A stretch of DNA of 10,487 bases from Treponema sp. UBA4232 (GTDB lineage: Bacteria > Spirochaetota > Spirochaetia > Treponematales > Treponemataceae), in the NCBI GenBank assembly GCA_002396325.1, contig DGXM01000202.1, positions 1-10,487 on the forward strand, given 5' to 3'. Of this stretch, positions 6,505-10,487 are shown piece after piece. Each line of letters starts with the position of its first letter. Position 1 is the stretch's first letter. The translations under genes were made by a program, and so were the position numbers. The notes below the pieces were generated by a model that had not been told where the DNA came from, ran no database searches, and saw only the letters and a list, made by a program, of their open reading frames with translations.

Positions 6505-6538
6505 GGGATGCTGTGATTAAAAAAGGAATTAGGTCGAT

Positions 6539-9007
6539 ATGGAAAGCAGAGAACACATTTTTACTAGATATACATTGCTGATTGCAGGGACAGCCATTCT
6601 GGTGGCAGCCGCTATCATGGTTGCAAGGAATTTCATGATTCCCCTCAGTGATACTGCCGGAAAACCGATTCAGGAGCCGTCATCCCCTTCCCACAAAGTT
6701 CTTTTCCTCGATTCATACTCCCCGACACATTCCTCCTACCCCTTACAGGAAGAGGGTCTCAAAAAAGGTCTCTATAAAAACAATATTTCCTACGACGTGA
6801 TCTACATGGACACGAAGAATTACAACAGCGAAAAGGATCTGGAGGATTTCTACCGGTTTTTCAAGACCAGGGTTGAAGGAAGCGGAAAAACCTGGGACGG
6901 CGTGATTGCAGGCGATGATGCCGCGCTCTCTTTTATTCTCATACATCAGGATGAATTTTTCAAGAATCTTCCCGTCGTGTTTTACGGCATAAACAATATT
7001 TCACTTGCCGAACGTGCCGCTAAAAAACCGAACATCACAGGCTTTACCGAAGAGACTTATCTGGGAGACACACTTGACCTGGCGGTGAAGCTTCTTCCCG
7101 AGGCAGACACCATAGCCGCAATTATAGACCAGACACCCACGGGAATCGGCGACAGGAATTCTTTCTGGGAATACAGGGTCCGTTATTCGTCATTCAAATT
7201 CCGGGAAATCAACACTTCGAAAATGACGCGCAGAGAATTCGAAAAGGAGCTCGAGGGCCTTGACAAAAACACCATCCTCATATACCTGACGGCGTTTGAA
7301 GATTCCGAGGGCAACAAGTACACCATTCCCGAAAGCGTGCAGACAATCGTTGAGCACACCAAAATCCCGGTGTTCCGCAATTATTCCGAAGGCATCGGCG
7401 AAGGCATTCTTGGCGGTACGCTGATGAATTTCCCGGAGCAGTGTTATCTTGCAGGCGTCACTATGAGCGATGTCCTTTCAGGAAACAGAAAAATCGAGGA
7501 GATTGCGCTTTATACCGAGACATCAGGCATTGTGAAATACGACTGGCAGCAGATGAAGCGTTTTGACTTGAACCTGAAGATGCTTCCTCCAGAGACACAG
7601 TTCGTGAACAAGCCCAAAAGTTATGTGGATCAGTACGGCAACGCGCTCATTCCCGTGCTGATGATTGTGCTTGGTCTTCTTGTGATTCTCGCGGCTCTTG
7701 CTTTCAATTACGCAATGCTGAAAAATGCGGAGGAGAAACTCAAGTATGATGCCGAGCACGACCGTCTTCTTGATATTTACAACCGCTCTTATGCCGAGAC
7801 ATATCTTTCCGCAGAACTTGCAAAGGGTCGTCCTCTTTCAATGCTCCGCATAGACGTGGACAACTTCAAGGCAATCAACGACACTTACGGACACATTGCC
7901 GGAGACAGGTATCTTAAACACGCCGCCGATTTGCTCAAGACATTCTGCAGGGAACACGATTATTTCGTGGCAAGATACAGCAGCGATGAATTCATCGTTA
8001 TCATCACCGGGCAGCATCTTATGAAAGACAGCTGGGCATCCCAGGCAATCCACGAGCTTTTCCGCGAACCGATGCAGATTGGAACCGAAGGCCTCAAGAC
8101 CACCGTGAGCATCGGCATTGTGAATTCCGATGCGGATGCAACCGTCGAGTCAATGTTCGTGAATGCGGACATCGCCATGACCACCGCAAAGGAATACGGC
8201 AAAAACACGTCGGCACTGTTCACTCCCGATTTCCAGGAAAAATCCGCAATGATCAACCGCACCCGCACGAAGGTTCTTTCTGCGATGGAAAACGAAGACT
8301 ACTACATGCTCTACCAGCCGAAAGTCGATGCACGGACAAAGGAACTGGTTGGCTACGAGGCTCTCATCCGTATGCGCGGAGACGATGCACTTTCACCGGC
8401 CATGTTCATTCCCATAGCGGAGCAGAGCGGACTCATTTCACAGATCGGAAGAATCACCACTGAGTTTGCAGTCCGTCAGCTTGCAGAATGGCGGGACAAG
8501 GGAGTTCCGCTTCTTCCGGTTTCCATAAACTATTCCAGCAATCAGATAAACGACGAGGGCTATGTTCAATTCCTGAAAAATCTTCTCGAGAAATACGACA
8601 TTGATCCCTGCTACATAGAGATTGAGATTACCGAAGGCCTCTTTATGGAAAGCACGTGGCAGGCGGGAAAACTCTTCGTGCAGCTGCGGGCATTGGGAAT
8701 CAAGATTCTTATGGATGATTTCGGAACGGGTTATTCTTCATTGAGTTATCTTACTTACATCCCGGTTGACATCTTGAAGCTGGACAAATCTCTTGTGACC
8801 ACTTATCTTGTTGAAGGCAAAGACTCTTTCATCCGCGACGTGATTTCCCTTGCCCATGACCTTGGCAAAAAGATGATTATCGAAGGTGTGGAGGAGGAAT
8901 GGCAGTACGAGCGTCTTCGTGAATTCGGTGCCGATGTGATTCAGGGGTATTACTTCAGCAGACCGCTTCCTCCAGAGCAGGCCGCAAACTGGCATTGCGA
9001 CAAATAA
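6539..9007 (+). CDS. Membrane GGDEF-EAL cyclic-di-GMP phosphodiesterase with ABC-type periplasmic sensor domain
   Basis: An 822-residue two-pass inner-membrane protein. A membrane helix (12-30) is followed by a periplasmic ABC_sub_bind-like (PF04392) sensor (about 48-360, starting KVLFLDSYSPTHSSYPLQ), a second helix (369-391), a GGDEF domain (about 410-560) and an EAL domain (about 573-815). In the GGDEF domain the DVDNFKAINDTYGHIAGD segment is kept, but the signature is SSDEF (481-485), so cyclase activity is doubtful. The EAL domain looks complete: YEALIRMR (Glu607), Asn in SINYSSNQ, EIEITEG, DDFGTGYSSL (Asp726-Asp727), KLDKSL, EGVEE (Glu782) and QGYYFSRPLP. The expected reaction is hydrolysis of cyclic-di-GMP to pGpG, probably controlled by a periplasmic ligand, with the GGDEF-like domain possibly binding GTP. 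It diverges from the receptor phosphatase and shares its 201-bp control region. AAGGA sits 11 nt before the ATG. Confidence 0.92.
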   Translation: MESREHIFTRYTLLIAGTAILVAAAIMVARNFMIPLSDTAGKPIQEPSSPSHKVLFLDSYSPTHSSYPLQEEGLKKGLYKNNISYDVIYMDTKNYNSEKDLEDFYRFFKTRVEGSGKTWDGVIAGDDAALSFILIHQDEFFKNLPVVFYGINNISLAERAAKKPNITGFTEETYLGDTLDLAVKLLPEADTIAAIIDQTPTGIGDRNSFWEYRVRYSSFKFREINTSKMTRREFEKELEGLDKNTILIYLTAFEDSEGNKYTIPESVQTIVEHTKIPVFRNYSEGIGEGILGGTLMNFPEQCYLAGVTMSDVLSGNRKIEEIALYTETSGIVKYDWQQMKRFDLNLKMLPPETQFVNKPKSYVDQYGNALIPVLMIVLGLLVILAALAFNYAMLKNAEEKLKYDAEHDRLLDIYNRSYAETYLSAELAKGRPLSMLRIDVDNFKAINDTYGHIAGDRYLKHAADLLKTFCREHDYFVARYSSDEFIVIITGQHLMKDSWASQAIHELFREPMQIGTEGLKTTVSIGIVNSDADATVESMFVNADIAMTTAKEYGKNTSALFTPDFQEKSAMINRTRTKVLSAMENEDYYMLYQPKVDARTKELVGYEALIRMRGDDALSPAMFIPIAEQSGLISQIGRITTEFAVRQLAEWRDKGVPLLPVSINYSSNQINDEGYVQFLKNLLEKYDIDPCYIEIEITEGLFMESTWQAGKLFVQLRALGIKILMDDFGTGYSSLSYLTYIPVDILKLDKSLVTTYLVEGKDSFIRDVISLAHDLGKKMIIEGVEEEWQYERLREFGADVIQGYYFSRPLPPEQAANWHCDK

Positions 9008-9031
9008 TTTTATGAGAAATTTTTTCCAGAA

Positions 9032-9087
9032 GCAGACGGTGCATTATATCAGGAATATCTCAAGCTGATGGCATGCCCTCTGCTTTT
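9032..9087 (+). terminator. Long interrupted hairpin with T-tract, candidate terminator after the GGDEF-EAL gene
   Basis: The segment starts 24 nt after the stop codon. Its arms at 9032-9052 and 9065-9083 can form 16 base pairs: GCAGA/TCTGC, GG/CC, GCAT/ATGC and ATCAG/CTGAT, with two single-base bulges, a TAT/GGC interior loop and a 12-base terminal loop. It is followed by TTTT (9084-9087). The interruptions and short T-run are atypical of a simple intrinsic terminator, so a structured leader for the downstream genes is an alternative. Confidence 0.5.
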
Positions 9088-9164
9088 GTGCCGTAATGAA
9101 TATTGTTGAAGCTGCCGACGGCTGCATCGAGCGTTGATGACTGCCCTTGTTTTGATAACAGGAA

Positions 9165-9170
9165 TATGAT
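9165..9170 (+). promoter_or_regulatory. Possible -10 element upstream of the thioesterase gene
   Basis: TATGAT matches TATAAT at five of six positions and lies 66 bp before the ATG, but no convincing -35 hexamer is spaced correctly upstream. A promoter is expected here because the hairpin at 9032-9087 probably ends the previous transcript. Otherwise the rest of 9088-9236 holds nothing I can identify. Confidence 0.3.
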
Positions 9171-9236
9171 AAACTTGAATCCGGAATGAAAAGACAGACG
9201 GACGGTTTAAAAATCCGCAATATTTGAGGCTGAAAA

Positions 9237-10010
9237 ATGAACTATTCTTACACGAAAAAAATTGACACTGCATACACGAGCATCGACCGCTCTGGCCGCC
9301 TTGGACTTGTTGAAAGCATGGATATAAATCAGGATATGATCACGGAATTTTTCGGTTCAATCGGAAGCGACAATCTTGTGCTCAGAAAACAAAACAATGC
9401 ATCATGGGTTTACACGCGCACTAAAATGCAGATTATTCAACTTCCTTTCTGGAACACAAAGACAATCGCCAAATCCTATGTAAGCTCAAAGTCTCCAATA
9501 CGGCTTGATGTCGATACGCTGCTTTGCGATGAAAATCATCATATTCTTTTCAAGGCAAAAACCCAAATGTGCGCAATTGATTTTGTAAAGCGGAATCTAT
9601 GCAAAATTTCCGACATTACATTTCCTTCGGATTTGGAAAGTGAGACCTCTGCTGTTTCTGAACAGTATTCAAAGTTGAAAACCGAATTCAACGAAGATGA
9701 TTTCGTTCTTGAAGAAAAAGTTTATGCGAGCGACACGGATTTTTCCCGCCACACCAACAACACCCGCTATGTGAAATATCTGATGAACACATTCGGCATT
9801 GATTTTTACGACACGAAGACGATTACTGATTTCGAAATACAGTTTGCAAAGGAATCCACGGCCGGAGATGTTCTGCGCATTTACAAAAAGAAGAGTGACG
9901 GGCACCAATATGATTTTATGATAAAAAACGGAGAGGAAATAGTCGTCAAAGCGGAATTGAAATATTCAGATAATCCTCCTGTCTTGCCGGATTATTTCGG
10001 CAGGCGGTGA
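9237..10010 (+). CDS. Acyl-ACP thioesterase family protein
   Basis: A 257-residue cytoplasmic protein, the usual length for bacterial acyl-ACP thioesterases (PF01643), which release free fatty acids from acyl carrier protein using a double hotdog fold. Family landmarks visible are the N-terminal strand and helix (YTSIDRSGRLGLVESMDINQ, 13-32), the WVYTRTKMQI strand (57-66, family form W-V-L-x-R-x-x-I), and the second hotdog motif SDTDFSRHTNNTRYVKYL (165-182), equivalent to D-x-D-x-x-x-H-x-N-N. FAKESTAGDVL (203-213) matches the conserved strand after it. His172 and the Asn pair 174-175 occupy the motif near the active site. TGAGG at 9225-9229, seven bases upstream, supports the start. It is followed after 28 nt by a metallopeptidase gene on the same strand, so the two may be co-transcribed. 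Its codons are clearly more AT-rich than in the first two genes. Confidence 0.85.
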   Translation: MNYSYTKKIDTAYTSIDRSGRLGLVESMDINQDMITEFFGSIGSDNLVLRKQNNASWVYTRTKMQIIQLPFWNTKTIAKSYVSSKSPIRLDVDTLLCDENHHILFKAKTQMCAIDFVKRNLCKISDITFPSDLESETSAVSEQYSKLKTEFNEDDFVLEEKVYASDTDFSRHTNNTRYVKYLMNTFGIDFYDTKTITDFEIQFAKESTAGDVLRIYKKKSDGHQYDFMIKNGEEIVVKAELKYSDNPPVLPDYFGRR

Positions 10011-10038
10011 TTTTCTTTTGGATATAAATGAGGATGAT

Positions 10039-10487
10039 ATGAACCTTACTTACATCATCAAAAAATCCAGAATACGTTCCATTTCCGTGACAATCACAAA
10101 AAAATGTGAGGTTCTCGTAAAAGCTCCATACGGAATCGATGAAGAATATGTGCATAAATTTCTGAATTCAAAACACAGCTGGATTGTAAAGCACATTGAA
10201 AGTCAACAGCAGCAGAATGAAAAAGTGTGCAGTCTTGGAAAATTCTCAGCCTCTCAGATAGCGGAAATGAAAAAGCAGGCTCGAAAAATCATTCCCGAGA
10301 GAGTTGATTATTATGCAAAGATTGCCGGAATAACTTACAAGCGGATTTTCATACGCCTTCAGAAAACCAGATGGGGAAGCTGCAGCAATGACGGCAATTT
10401 GAATTTCAATTGTCTTCTGGTTATGATGCCCTCGGAAGTTTTGGACAGCGTTGTTGTGCATGAGCTGATTCACAGACACCATATGAA
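10039..10487 (+). CDS. YgjP-like (DUF45) zinc metallopeptidase, 3' end beyond the window
   Basis: The reading frame is open from the ATG at 10039 to the window edge, giving 149 complete codons. It matches the YgjP-like metallopeptidase domain (PF01863, formerly DUF45), related to SprT/WLM zinc peptidases. Visible are the N-terminal strand region (IRSISVTITKKCEVLVKAP), a basic WIVKHIES helix, TRWGSCSNDGNLNFN (family form WGSC-x-x-x-G-x-x-x-N), and VVVHELIH with the HExxH zinc site at His141-Glu142-His145. The third zinc ligand and the C-terminus lie outside the window. GAGG at 10030-10033, five bases upstream, supports this start; two earlier ATGs in another frame hit a stop at once. Substrate unknown; probably cytoplasmic, as no signal peptide is seen. 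Confidence 0.87.
   Translation, partial: MNLTYIIKKSRIRSISVTITKKCEVLVKAPYGIDEEYVHKFLNSKHSWIVKHIESQQQQNEKVCSLGKFSASQIAEMKKQARKIIPERVDYYAKIAGITYKRIFIRLQKTRWGSCSNDGNLNFNCLLVMMPSEVLDSVVVHELIHRHHM

Noticed and set aside
6482..6538. Possible cyclic-di-GMP riboswitch in the GGDEF-EAL leader
   Set aside because: The leader of about 57 nt is too short for known GEMM folds and shows only a 5-bp stem.
9112..9120. GCCGACGGC inverted repeat
   Set aside because: The one-base centre cannot form a hairpin loop, and the palindrome is short enough to be chance.
9096..9137. 13-codon open frame between the GGDEF-EAL and thioesterase genes
   Set aside because: It has no ribosome binding site and is too short to support from sequence alone.

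Overview
The window most resembles a host-associated treponeme-like spirochaete, possibly gut or rumen. This is inferred from protein content, not from a marker gene. The signals are a lipoprotein built on the treponemal LxGxxxV...LDLS / BspA-like leucine-rich module, an AAA-ATPase-like/PD-(D/E)XK_9 protein, a 7TM-SpoIIE receptor phosphatase, and a GGDEF-EAL protein with an ABC-type periplasmic sensor. Base composition is uneven. By eye the first ~6.3 kb is in the mid-50s % GC, and the end of the window (from ~9.2 kb) is clearly AT-richer.

Layout. (1) Positions 1-160 form an upstream regulatory region with two copies of a 22-bp repeat and an extended -10 promoter placed so close to the ATG that the mRNA should be leaderless. 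(2) 161-4263 is a two-gene plus-strand unit: an AAA-ATPase-like protein overlapping by 16 nt a large lipoprotein that has leucine-rich modules and a discoidin/NADase-type glycan-binding-like domain. (3) 4268-6337 on the minus strand is a lipoprotein-like 7TM receptor with a SpoIIE/PP2C phosphatase domain, converging on the lipoprotein gene with only 4 nt between them. (4) 6338-6538 is a divergent control region with two good sigma-70-type promoters and a perfect inverted repeat at the minus-strand start site. (5) 6539-9007 is a membrane GGDEF-EAL cyclic-di-GMP enzyme, followed by a long hairpin terminator candidate. (6) 9237-10487 holds an acyl-ACP thioesterase and the start of a YgjP-like zinc metallopeptidase cut by the window edge.

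How they fit together. The centre of the window is a signalling block: a receptor phosphatase and a cyclic-di-GMP enzyme share one divergent promoter region, and both sense through periplasmic domains. Three of the proteins carry substitutions at positions normally needed for catalysis. The AAA/PD-(D/E)XK protein has lost the Walker B Glu and the ExK pair. The phosphatase has Ser for the Asp of DVSG. The GGDEF motif reads SSDEF while the EAL half looks intact. The unit may therefore rely partly on binding or allostery rather than catalysis. I saw no tRNA, rRNA, CRISPR array, transposase or insertion sequence.

The most unusual non-coding signal is a 19-bp motif, GGATAAC-N5-TGTTACC. It occurs twice upstream of the first gene and once inside the lipoprotein gene, with a weaker fourth copy across the convergent gene junction.
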